Source: Ailurus styani
Taxonomy: Eukaryota; Chordata; Mammalia; Carnivora; Ailuridae
Length of the DNA stretch: 64,000 nt
Reading direction: 5' to 3'
NCBI GenBank assembly: GCA_002007465.1
Contig: LNAC01000018.1
Span: 7,952,979 to 8,016,978, forward strand
Shown: positions 1 to 12,200 of the stretch, piece after piece
Numbering within the stretch: the first letter of the stretch is position 1
How the letters are laid out: each line of letters begins with the position of its first letter
Translations under genes and position numbers: made by a program
The notes under the pieces: model-generated
The model's database searches: none
What the model was told of the DNA's origin: nothing
What the model saw: only the letters and a program-made list of their open reading frames with translations

Positions 1-33
1 CTTTTTTTGGTTCCTGTTTTTTTTTTTCTTTAG

Positions 34-263
34 ATGACTCTGTAAGACCAAACATGACTTTAAAGGCCAAGATCACAGATCCGGAAGTGGTGTTTGTTGC
101 CAATCTGACAAAGGCTGACGCTCCTGCCCTGACAGCCTCATTCCAGTGTAACCTCTCTCTGTCAACATCTAAACTTGAACAGATGATGGAAGCTTCTGTG
201 AGAGATCTGAAAGTTCTTGCTTGCCCTTTTCTCAGAGAAAAAAGAGGAAGAAACATTACCACA
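34..263 (+). CDS. VPS13A: VPS13A exon E1 (about human exon 39)
   Basis: The exon follows a long T-rich acceptor ending in ctttag. It opens with two bases that complete a codon from an exon outside the window, so the protein reads (D)[19 protein letters not shown]. It ends on a whole codon at the donor gtaaga. The 77 codons belong to the lipid-transfer rod. The ATG at 54 is internal and is not a start. Confidence 0.93.
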
Positions 264-3200
264 GTAAGAAGTAGCTTATTCTACTCTTGGATTGAGAATG
301 GCAGAAATGGTGGATTCATAGAATCCTAGAACATGAGAGCTCTGTAAGACTTGAGACATTATTTACTACAATCCTGAGGTTTTACAGATAAGGATTTTGA
401 GTTCCAAAGATGTTAAATGATTCAGCTATGGCTGCTAATGCCAGAATTGGGAACTACCTTTAGGTTCCTTTTCTTTTCATTGTGCCATCTTTTGTTGAAC
501 AGTATTTGAATTTTAGTACAGATCAGCATTCCTTTTCAGCTGTTTCTTTTGTTTACCACAGTATATCCAGTGAATGAATGAACGAATGTATGAAGTATTA
601 TTAAAATCTCTAAGCTTAGAATGAAAATTCAATTGGAGTCATGTTAGAGATTGTGTTTTGCTGTATTAAAAGTTAACTTCAATTACGTGGTCACATTATT
701 GTTGAAAAAATATTTTAATTAACTTAATTGCCATACCAGTAATTTTTAAATGTTAAATTGAGGATTTAACCTTAGAGAGGATTGTTATATTATATGACTC
801 ATTTGCAGTATAATTTTAAATTAAAATTTGTGGGAAAAGTGGCTTACATAAAGAAATGCAATGCTAGACTTAATCTGTACTTTATCATGAAGCATTCTTC
901 AGCATTTTGGCATGTCACAGAAAGCTAGTATTGGTCACTCCATTAAAAGCGCATCTTAATTTTTTTAAATGAAAGTTATGCAACACTAATTCCCTCATTC
1001 AATTCAGGTGCAAGGTTAGTTTATTTCCTTAATGATCTATGCTTATAAATATAAGCTTCATAGTTTTAATATATCATTGGGTTTGAAGATTTGAAATTTG
1101 TTCTCATAAGAACCTTAGATGATATTCAAGACTGACCTCTTCTTGATCATATGGAAACTATTCATTACCTATCTTACCACAGTCTTTTTTTAAGGTGTGA
1201 ACAGGACTCTTGTTTAAAATAACAGTTTCAGGTGATTTAGTGGTCATAAAAATTACAGTGAAAAAACAGTTTAATTCCCTCTTATACTTCTTTGTGAATA
1301 TAAGACTTTAACATAGTCTTCATATTAATTTTAAATACATGTTTTAAATGCATGTTTTACAGAGGGCATCATTTAAAAGATATTTTAGTGAAATGAAACA
1401 TTTTAAACATCTATTAGTAAGTGTGCATCATTACTTAAGAATTTATCATAGAGGAATTGATCAGAATTGCTTAAAGTTCTTTTACAATGTTCACAGATTT
1501 GTCATAGTTCAGAAGAGCCCTTAAAAGAAATTCTCAGCTAGTTTAACTTGCCTTTTGCTTTTAGTAGTAGGCTATAGTTAAAGATCTCCAGTTAAGTAAG
1601 ACATATTCTTGTGTGTATTTTATATATATATATAAAACAGATCTATTACTAAGGAAATGTGAATTTCATTTATTTGTTCTAGGTCTTACAACCCTGTTCT
1701 TTATTTATGGAAAAATGTATGTGGGCCTCAGGAAAACAAAATATAAGTATTATGGTTGAAGAATTTATAATTAAGGTTAGTGCCTATCATGTTATTTGGA
1801 TAAAAATTCTTATTTTTCTAACAATATCTTTTGATCTCTCTTGTGACTACAGCATTATGCTAGTCATATCACATATTCAAACAGTAAATACCACTAACAT
1901 TAAAATACATTTTTCTTTAAAGCAAATGTTTATTTCTATCTTTTTTAAAAGAATACTTTTAAATACCTACAAATGATCAGGATAGTTTTTATCTATTTAC
2001 GTGTATGTTGGGGAGAGTGGGTGTGGGGGACAACACAGATAGGGTGGGAAGAGAAGGGAAGGAAGGATGGTAAAATGAAGTTGCTATTATCTGTCCTAAG
2101 TTATTTTTAGGCTTTTATTTGAGGCATAATTTAAATTTAATAATTATGTAATTAAATGTTTTATTTGTCTTATAAAATATTTATAATGACAGATATATGC
2201 TAGAAACAAGTTATTAGGATTTTCCTTTTTAAAAATCTCTTACATTGAAAGTATTGAGAAAAAATCTCTCTTCTCCAATGGCATTTGTATTCTTTAAGTA
2301 TGACCTCGTGATTGGTTAGAAATGGAACTTACAGAATACTTTCCAAAATCTATTTCTCTCTCCTTCCAAAAGACACAAAATTGAGGTTCTGATAGTAGCT
2401 TTACTATAAAATAGCCAATAGTGATTAAGCCAAGGCTCAAACTAAGGTCATTTGAATTACCATACTAAACAATATTTTAAAGTACTCGATAGTTTTAGAT
2501 TGGATTTTGTTAGCAGATTTACTTTTTTAAAAACTTAAAGTAGTAAATGGGGGGGTGGAGTTCTTGAATTTGCATGCACTTAATCTAAGACAATAGATAA
2601 GGTACTGGGGGGATTGTTTTTCCTTTTCTTTGTTTATTCAGCTAATCTTTTTTGAGATCTTACTATGAATGAAAAATGTTCTGTACAAGGGATTGGGGAT
2701 ACATAGTCCCTACCTTCAAAACACTTAGTGACCTATGAGAGAGAAAGAAGTAAATCAGTGAGTCCAGCTTTCAGAGCTAGAGGCACGCACAGGGTGCTGT
2801 TGGGAGCACAGGCAAGGGGCCTCTAACTCAGACCAGGACATCAGGGCAAGCTGCCTTGAAGTGGTGCTACTTGAACCAAGTGCTGAAAATCTGATGAAGG
2901 TTAGATGGAGAGGGATGATGAGGGTTATCAAGACAGAACCGACAATATCCACCAAAGCAGAGAGATTAAAAACCTTTTATAGGCTTAGAGGGGTAACCCC
3001 ACATGACTGGAGAGAAAGGTGTGGTGGAGTTCTAAGATTGAGAGCACTAATTATAGGTAACATTAATAAGGCAGGGACAAAAAAGGGACTTCGTTAACAG
3101 GTGAGTTTGGGAAGAGGTACATACTAGGTCCTTCTTTTGGTGATATAATCCTATCTTTTTAGCATATTAAACCAGTAGAGGTTGTGAGAACTGAACTATA

Positions 3201-6200
3201 TAGGAATCCACTTAACTTATTTAACACAGTATTGCTCAAACTTTGGGAAACCCTTGCTAACTAATTGATTAGGCATCAGATCACAAAGGCCTTTGTGTCC
3301 TAAGCTAAAGACTAGTTTGAACTTTATCCTTAAAGTTACCGGAAGCTGAAAATTTTAGGCATCGGAATGGCTTGCCTAGTTTGGGTTTTAGAAAAAATAA
3401 TGCCGGTGGAAATGTAGAGGGTGGGCCATGAGGATGCTGACCGGACCTAAAAGACATCATCAGTGTAGAACTAAAGCACAGTGATAGGAATGAGGAGGTG
3501 AGCAAAGATACTATATGAAGATAATAAGAGGTAGAATTTGCAGATCTTAGGCTAAGTGTAAGAGTATCCTTGGTAATTCATAGGCTTTTTGTTTGAGTAA
3601 GACAAATGAAAACCATGTATGTATGCCTTGATGAGGATCATGCACTTTGGCTTAGTTAATGCAGCTGTTTGAAAAATGAAAAATTCAGTTATAGTTCTAC
3701 ATTACTCTGTTTGCGTAACACTATTTTACTCTGAATTGATCGACTTAACTTTAGGTTTTGACAGTTGATGTATAATGTTAATTAGTTAAATCCAGAATAG
3801 CCTGGGCAGAAATCATTGGTATGAGGTTAGTTGACTTACATATGATTTTGTGTATTCTCTTCTGTTTTCCTTAAGTATGAATATACCGTATTTAATATTT
3901 ACTTATTTTTAATTTATTTTTAAACTTTCATGTTATGTATTCTTCTCATCTGGGAAATAATTTATTCTTAAAATTTTTCTGCTTTCTTTTTTTAAAGATT
4001 TCACCCATAATTCTGAATACTGTGATGACAATCATGGCTGCTATGTCTCCAAAGACAAAAGAAGATGAATCCAAAGATACATCTAAGGAAACAGAAAATC
4101 TTTGGGGTGTCAAATCTATTAGTGATTATAACTCTTGGTTTCTTGGTGTTGACGTGGCAACAGAAATAACAGAAAATTTCAAAGACATTCAACATCCATC
4201 AATAGAGGAAAAATGTGCTGTTGTTGTAGAGTCGGTTCAAGTTACCTTAGAATGTGGCCTTGGGCATCGAACTGTACCTTTGTTACTGGCAGAGTCTAAG
4301 TTTTCAGGAAATATTAAAAATTGGACTTCCCTAATGGCTGCTACTGCTGACATGACATTAGAGGTATGACCACATCATTTAGTATTTCCAGAGTCAGTTC
4401 CTCAAAAGTACAATTGCAGAATTAAGATGTGAGCTTATCTTGTTTGTGCATGGCCACAGCAAGTGTATATATATGAGTAGATAATACATTCTAACATTTA
4501 ACTTGATGCATAGTATTATTTGGTTGGTCATTGTTTTTTAAAGATTTTTTTGTTAAACAATTTGTTTATGGTAGTAAAGTAAGAAAGAGAAAGAAAATGC
4601 ACCCTATTTATAGATATTCTTTATGTCTTTAGATGTGTTGTTACAATGCTGATTGAAATGTAATATTAGTTACATAATATTTTTTCCTACTGGTTATAGA
4701 AATATGTGGTTAAAGTTGAAAGACTATTATAATTCTGTGCCTTTCCAGGTTCACTATTACAATGAGACCCATGCTGTTTGGGAGCCACTGATTGAGAGAG
4801 TGGAGGGGAAGAGACAATGGAATTTAAGGCTTGATGTAAGGAAACCGTAGAATATCTTTTTTTTTTTTTTAAGATTTTATTTATTTATTTCACAGAGGGA
4901 GAGAGATCACAAGGAGGCAGAGAGGCAGGCAGACAGAGAGAGGGGGAAGCAGGCTCCCTGCTGAGCAGGGAACCCGATGCAGGCCTCGATCCCAGGACCC
5001 TGAGATCATGACCTCAGCCGAAAGCAGAGGCTTTAACCCACTGAGCCACCCAGGCGCCCCGGAAACCATAGAATATCTTTATGTTGAATGGCATTAAGGG
5101 CATTCACTTATATTTTTGAGTTCAGTGATTCTCAGGATGTGGTATAGGATTCTGGAAGCCTTTTTGGGGGGTTCAGGGGATCAGAACTATTTCATAATAA
5201 TGTTCAGATATTATATATCATTTTTATTCATGAGTATACAATGGAATTTTCCAGAGACGATGTGATATTGCAACAGAATGAATACTGAGGAAGAAATGAA
5301 AATCCACCTGTCTTTTCTTAAGGCAGGCACTAGAAAGATTTGTAAATGCCCCTCTTTTTGCTATTAAAGATAACTTTAATAATTACCTTTCATTAAAAAT
5401 ATTATTCAGCATATAATTATTATTTTTAAATGAATATTTAAAGTTTTCTCAGTTTTAGTTTCTAATAGAGTTCACGTGATAGATATAATCGGTATATATG
5501 AAGCTCTTTGAGATCCTCCTTGGTTTTAAGATACCAAAAAATTGGAGAAACCTTGAATTCTAGTTTGTGATTTTTTTGTGTGTTATCTCTTTATGGTATT
5601 TCTTGAGAGCACTTCAGATACCAAAGCACATTTTTCTAGATTAAAAGGATCATGAGTCATATACCCTTAACAGATTATCACAACACAACTGTCTGGGATA
5701 GCCTGACTGTAGTGTGAGGCACTGAAATTGTCTCATCAGATTCTTATTTTAAAGATGAGAAGTCACTTAACCTGTGTCCCAATTTCCTCTCAGTGAAGTA
5801 GTAATATTTCTGACCTACCTGGCACAGACACAGGCTAACAAATAATTTTTTATAAGGCTTTTGAGCTCTATTAGTACAAAAGCTATGATGGAATTTGATG
5901 GCTGGTTGAAAGCTTATCATGTTATTTATAGGTGTTAACAGTAAAAAGTAGAAGGAATTCCACATTACCTCCAAAAAGTATCAGTTTAGACTTCAGGGTC
6001 ATCTTAGATTCCTCATCAGCACATAAGGACTGACTAGTGAGGCGACTCTGGGTAAAAAGCTTGCTCTGAGGAATGCGCAAGAGACAAATATCGTAGCTGA
6101 CTTTGAGTGCTTTTGTGACACAGTTCTAAACATTACCCCATGCCCTGACTATACATTGAAAGAAAGACCACTGATCTGTGCTAAACCTAAGTGAAGAACT

Positions 6201-9200
6201 GATTACTTTTGAAAATGAAACCTTTGAGGAGTTTTAATACAAAGTGACCAGTTTAGGAGAATTTAACTCTTTGAGAGTTTTTAAATTTTATTATTAATTG
6301 ACTAATAAATGTGTTATGTTATTTATCATCATAGGTAAAGAAGAATCCAGTCCAGGACAGAAGTTTAATGCCAGGAGATGATTTTATTTTCCTTCCTGAG
6401 GCACAAACAGCAGTTCATATTTCTTCAGGAGATACAATGAATATAACAATATCCAAAAGTTGCCTTAATGTTTTCAACAATTTAGCCAAAGTATGTTTGG
6501 TTTTTGCTTGGAATATTTCAAATGGGATTTTAAATTGAAACATGTATGGATTTTTGATGTTTGTCACCAAAAATAATTTCTTAAAAATGTATAGTCTTGT
6601 TTAATTTTGGAAAAAAATTGCATTTTGCAAAAATTTTATTGTGATCTTATGTTCCTTTTCAGGGTTTTTCAGAGGGCACTGCTTCTACTTTTGACTACTC
6701 TTTAAAAGATAGGGCTCCTTTTACAGTAAAAAATGCTGTAGGTGTTCCCATTAAGGTGCAGCCCAATCATAATCTTAGAGTAATAGGCTCCCTTGAGAAA
6801 AGTGGTGTTTATGATGTTGATGCTGGTCAGAATTTGGAATTGGAATATGCTAGCATGGAACCTTCACGTCAAGGAAAATTATCTATATTGAGCCGTCAAG
6901 AAAGCTCCTTCTTCACTCTAACCTTTGGTATGCTATATTTATTTTATTTTAAGGGTATATTCAGAATTGTAGGTGTGGGGCTTATTTTTTGATAAAATAT
7001 GAAGAAATTGCTGCAGATACTATGAGAAACAACATTTCTAAAGGCTTGAAACAAATAGTTGATAAACTTTTTTTTTTAATTTTTGATTTATTTTTTTTAT
7101 TCTTTTCCCCAGAGGACCAGTTGATAAACTCTTATCTAGTTTTCTTCCTCTAAACTTGAGAAAATTAAATTTGATTAAGAATTACCTTAGAGGTGCATCT
7201 GGGTGGCTAAGTCTCTTAAGTGTCTTAAGTGTCTCTTAAGTGTCTTAAGACCCCTCTTCGGGTCAGGTCATGATCCGGGGTCCTGGGATGGAGCCCCATG
7301 TCAGGCTCCCTGCTCAGCAGGGAGTCTGCTTCTCCCTTTCTCCCTCTGCCCCCCCCCCAACCCCCGCCATGTGCTAGATCTTGCTCTCTCACTTGCATTC
7401 TCTCTCTCACCCACTCTCAAATAAATAAAAATCTTTAAAATTTAAGTTTAAAAAATTAAAATAATTACCTTAGATCATGATCTCTGAGTTCTGGGATTGA
7501 GCCCATGTCCTGTTTGGCACTCAGCTCAGAGTCTTCTTGAGATGTTTTCTCTCCCTCTGCCCCTCCCTGCACTAACACACATCCAACTTGCTTTTGTAAT
7601 AGTCTTCATTTTAAATGTCTGATTAAACACATGCATGTACACATGCTCTCTCTAAAATAAGTGTTTTTAAAAAAAGATTTACCTTAGAAAATTCAATTAT
7701 TTCTTTGTCCTTAATACAATATATAGTGTGCTTCAAAAAGAATGTGTGTGGGCACCTAGGTGGCTCAGTGGGTTAAAGCCTCTGCCTTCGGCTCAGGTCA
7801 TGATCTCAGGAGCCTGCTTCCTTCTCTCTCTGCCTGCCTCTATGCCCACTTGTGATCTCTCTCTCTGTCAAATAAATAAATTAAATCTTAAAAAAAAAAA
7901 AAGAATGTGTGTTCAATGAGGAGTAAAAAATTACCTATATTCAGAAGTCCTAAAATATTGACAGTAATTATCACCATTATGAAAAAAAGGTGTTATTGCT
8001 ATATAGTTGAAAGAATAAGGAACAAGCTGGATTTTTTGTTTTAATATATTTTTTAAGTTTTTATTTTTTATTTATTTTATGTCATATTTTCAAACTTATT
8101 TGGAAAGAGAATTCTTCAAATTTATTATCAAATATAATTTCCTGAAACACACTTTGGAAACTTTCCAAAATGTCCCCAGTGGAGATGAATTATTAAAATT
8201 AAAAAAAAATTTGTTTTTTTTATATTATCAAAGTAACATACTCTCTTTTGAACCAGTGAAATAATGCAGGATTGTATTTAAAAATTAATAATTTCTTGCC
8301 AACTCATTTTCATTTCTAGTTCTCAAGGTCACAAAGTTTACCACACTGATATGCATTAATCCATTTCTTTTTTTTTTTTTTTTTTAAAGATTTTATTTAT
8401 TCATTTGACACACAGAGAGAGAGATTACAAGTCGGCAGAGAGGCAGGCAGAGAGAGAGGAGAGAGAAGGAAGCAGGCTCCCTGCTGAGCAGAGAGCCCGA
8501 CGTGGGCCTCGATCCCAGGACCCTGGGATCATGACCTGAGCCGAAGGCAGCGGCTTTAACCCACTGAGCCACCCAGGCGCCCGCATTAATCCATTTCTTT
8601 CTGCATAGACAAGTTTATACATTCATATGCACAAATGCTTAGGGGTAACTTTTGTAAATAATTGATTTGTAAAATAAAAGTTTTTATTTTAATTCTAATT
8701 AGCTAACATAGAGGGTAATACTAGTTTCAGATGTACAGTATAGTGAATCAGCATTTCCATATACTAGTACTCATCACAACAAGTGCATTCCTTAAGCCCC
8801 ATCATTTTTTTTTTTAAAGATTTTATTTATTTATTTCACAGAGGGAGAAAGATCACAAGGAGGCAGAGAGGCAGGCAGAGAGAGAGGGGGGGAAGCAGGC
8901 TCCCCACTGAGCAGGGAGCCCGATGCGGGCCTCGATCCCAGGACCCCGAGATCATGACCTGAGCCGAAAGCAGAGGCTTTAACCCACTGAGCCACCCAGG
9001 CGCCCTAGCCCCATCATTTGTTTCACCCATCCTCCTACCCCTCTTCCTGCTGGTAATCATGTTTGTTCTCTAGGGTTAATTGTCTGTTTCTTGTTTGTTT
9101 GTTTTTGTTTTTGTTTTTTAAAGATTTATTTCTTTATTTTGAGAGAGAGAGGGCGAGTGTGTGTGTGTGTATAGGTAGGGGGGAAGGGAAGAGGGAGAGA

Positions 9201-12200
9201 GAGAGAATCCCAGGCCAGCTTCCTACTGAGGACAGCACCTGACACAGGGCTCAATCCCAGGTCCCTGAGATCATGACCTGAGTGGAAATCAAGAGTCAGA
9301 TGCTTAACCAACTGAGTCACCCAGATGCCCCTGTTTCTTGGTTTTAGTTCAACTTAAAACCCCAAGAGAAATTGTTCTGAGTCAAAAAATTTTATAACTA
9401 GTTTTTATTTTAATTTTAGTTTCTTTAGTGTCCTTTGTTGGTTCCTGTGTCTTAGAAAAGCATTTTGTGTAGTCATCACTTTTAGTCTTAAAGAAGAATG
9501 CTCTTGTCATTATTTTAAGTTACTGAAAAGTACTCTGTCTTAGAGAAATATAGGTAAATTAACATTTGGAATGCTTCTCACTTGTGCTCTGCCTTAGTAC
9601 CTCATGGATACACAGAAGTTGCAAAAGTTCCTGTTGCCAAGTCCGGAAGGCAACTGTATAATGTACGGAATCCGAATGCCAGTCATTCTGACTCAGTCTT
9701 GGTACAAATTGATGCAACCGAAGGGAGTAAAGTAATTACCCTTCGCTCGCCTCTGCAGGTAATGCATTAAAGTGAATTGTGTCCCGTCAAGTAAAACAAG
9801 AACTATTTAATCATTTAACTGAATATAGGAAAGTAGTAAGACATTAGGTCAGTACTGATGATTGAGAAATAAATTATAGATTGAACTGGCTGCTATTTCC
9901 AATCCAACTTACTTTTGTAATAGTCTTCATTTTGAATGTCTTCATTTTAAATGTCAGTCTTGTTACTTGAAAGCTCATTTTTGTTGTGGTTTAGGTTTAA
10001 AATTAATGAAGGTTTTTGTCTGTTTCTTCAAAGATTTAGAAATGGGAGTATTAATAATTTTAGCTGGTTGTCAAACAGGATAGCATTCCATTCTCTTTGA
10101 ATATCACTTGGCACAGTATTTTTCAAGTATGCATGAAAGGATATTGGAATGATCTCCCCAGAAAAAAATTTTAGTATCTTAACCTTTTCTACCTTTAAGG
10201 CTTTATCCATTTTTCTTTTGTGCATTATTATAGGTTTCATTATATGGTCATCAAAAGAACATTTCTTTCTACTTACAACATCAGATAAAAAATGAAAGGT
10301 TTCCATTTTTGGCAATTGTTAGCTCTCAGTTTGCTATTAACTCTAGCCTATATCACATTGTAGTTAAGAAAAGAGAGTTGTAGTACTTTTCCTCATATTT
10401 CCTTTGCTATCCTTTCCTGATTTCACTGGGTGCATTGAAAAAAGGTTGAAATGGGGAAAATATTATGGGGAGCTCTTCAAAATTAATGTATATTATATAC
10501 TAATAATGAACATAGAGGATAGAGTGTATGAATATTCTAGAAATTTTCAACTGCCACGTAAACATCAAGTTTCTTAGATGTAGCATTTAAATATCCCCCA
10601 ATTTTTCAACTTATTCATAAAAATATCTTCTAATACTGGGTTTGAAACTTTTTAGATCTAAAAGTAACTGTGTGCAGCTCACATTTTTCTCTCGAGCATC
10701 TGTATCTTTTTAAACAACTTGTATGTCTTTTTTATCTAACAGATTAAAAACCACTTCTCTATTGCGTTCATCATCTATAAATATGTTAAGAATGTTAAGC
10801 TATTGGAGCGCATTGGAGTAGTCAGACCTGAAGAGGAGTTCCATGTTCCTTTAGATTCATACAGGTACATACTTCTTTGAATATACTAAGTTTTAAAAGG
10901 TTCATAATACATATTTTTAATTCTTTGAATTGGGATCTATATTCTAGAAAAAAATAACGTCATATTTTCATTATCTAAAGATATGTAAAAGCCAGTTTTA
11001 AGACATAGAGAAATACATTTAATCATTGAACTTACCAGATGAAAATTTCTTATTGTATATTCAATGTTTTAGAATTTTCTGAAATCTGTCTTTATTAGAT
11101 TGCCTTTATATTTGAAATGACTGGTTTTTTATGACTTGTCATTGTTTATGGATTTTTTTTTTTTTCTCAGAAAGTTCATCCTGAGTTAGCTATATGACTT
11201 TGGGCAAGTTTCTTAACCTTCCATAACCTTATTTTCCTCATCTCTAAAAATTGGATTAATAGTACTTAACCTTATAACTCTACCAAGAAGATTTAATGGG
11301 ATTTTTTTTCTTAAGTTTTTGATTAAAATCTTTTTTCCTTACTCTGTCTTCTTTTTTCCCTAGATGTCAGTTATTTATTCAGCCAGCTGGTTTCTTAGAG
11401 AATCAGTACAAAGAATCCACCACTTACATTTCTTGGAAGGAAGAACTTCACAGGAGCAGGGAAGTCAGATGCATGCTGCAGTGTCCATCAGTAGAAGTCA
11501 ACTTCTTACCTCTCATTGTCAATACAGTTGCTCTGCCTGATGAATTAAGCTATATATGTACCCATGAGGAAGACTGGGATCCAGCTTACATTATTCATCT
11601 TTATCCTACCCTCACTTTGCGGAACCTTCTCCCATATTCTCTAAGATACTTACTTGAAGTATGTCTCTTGTATTTTGTTTGACCTTTATTATTGCAGAGT
11701 GAATTCTAGTTTTTTTTACGATGTTTTTAGTTGAAGTCAGTATTTTCCATAGCGTACTTGTAATGCTTTAATATTAATAACAGCAAAAACGTATACAGCA
11801 TTTAGTATATGACAGTCACTGTGCCATGTGCTTTATGTGTGTTAACACATTTAATCCTTGCAATAACCTTCTGAAGTAGGTATTATTATTGGGCCCATTT
11901 TACAGATGAAGAAACTGAGTCACAGAGGGGCTAAGTGACAGGCCCAAGAACCCACAGCTAGTAAGTTGTAGAGCTGGGATTTGAACCTAGGCAATTTGGC
12001 TCTTTTGCTCCCTTCCACTGAACTCTGCTGCATCTGCTATGAGTTAAGAACCATAATAATATCTATTAATTAAGTAAAATTCCATTAGCTAAGCGACAGA
12101 AAAAAGCCAGTGGGGAAATCATCATCTTACTTTATTCTAAAGTTAACTTTAAAGTTTTTATTTTAAAGTTAATAGTATGATTATTTGGTCCAGGTTTCTG

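Larger units (their letters stand above)
8670..9360 (-). mobile_element. Carnivore L1 3' end, antisense, split by two SINEs
   Basis: The pieces 8670-8807, 9007-9093 and 9331-9360 join into one minus-strand L1 3' segment. Recognisable parts are agctaacatagagggtaata, the tcacaacaagtgcattcctt block, and the cccatcctcctacccctctt block. Two later SINE insertions interrupt it. Confidence 0.8.

Noticed and set aside
3935..4369. 144-codon ORF starting with an ATG at 3935
   Set aside because: Only 3998-4363 is coding. The upstream part is intron read-through, before a good acceptor at 3996-3997.
7225..9320. Many 60-80 codon ORFs with the recurring motif [20 protein letters not shown]
   Set aside because: They are translations of the SINE tRNA-like head and recur wherever that SINE lies (also 20255, 34166, 40895). 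They are not genes.
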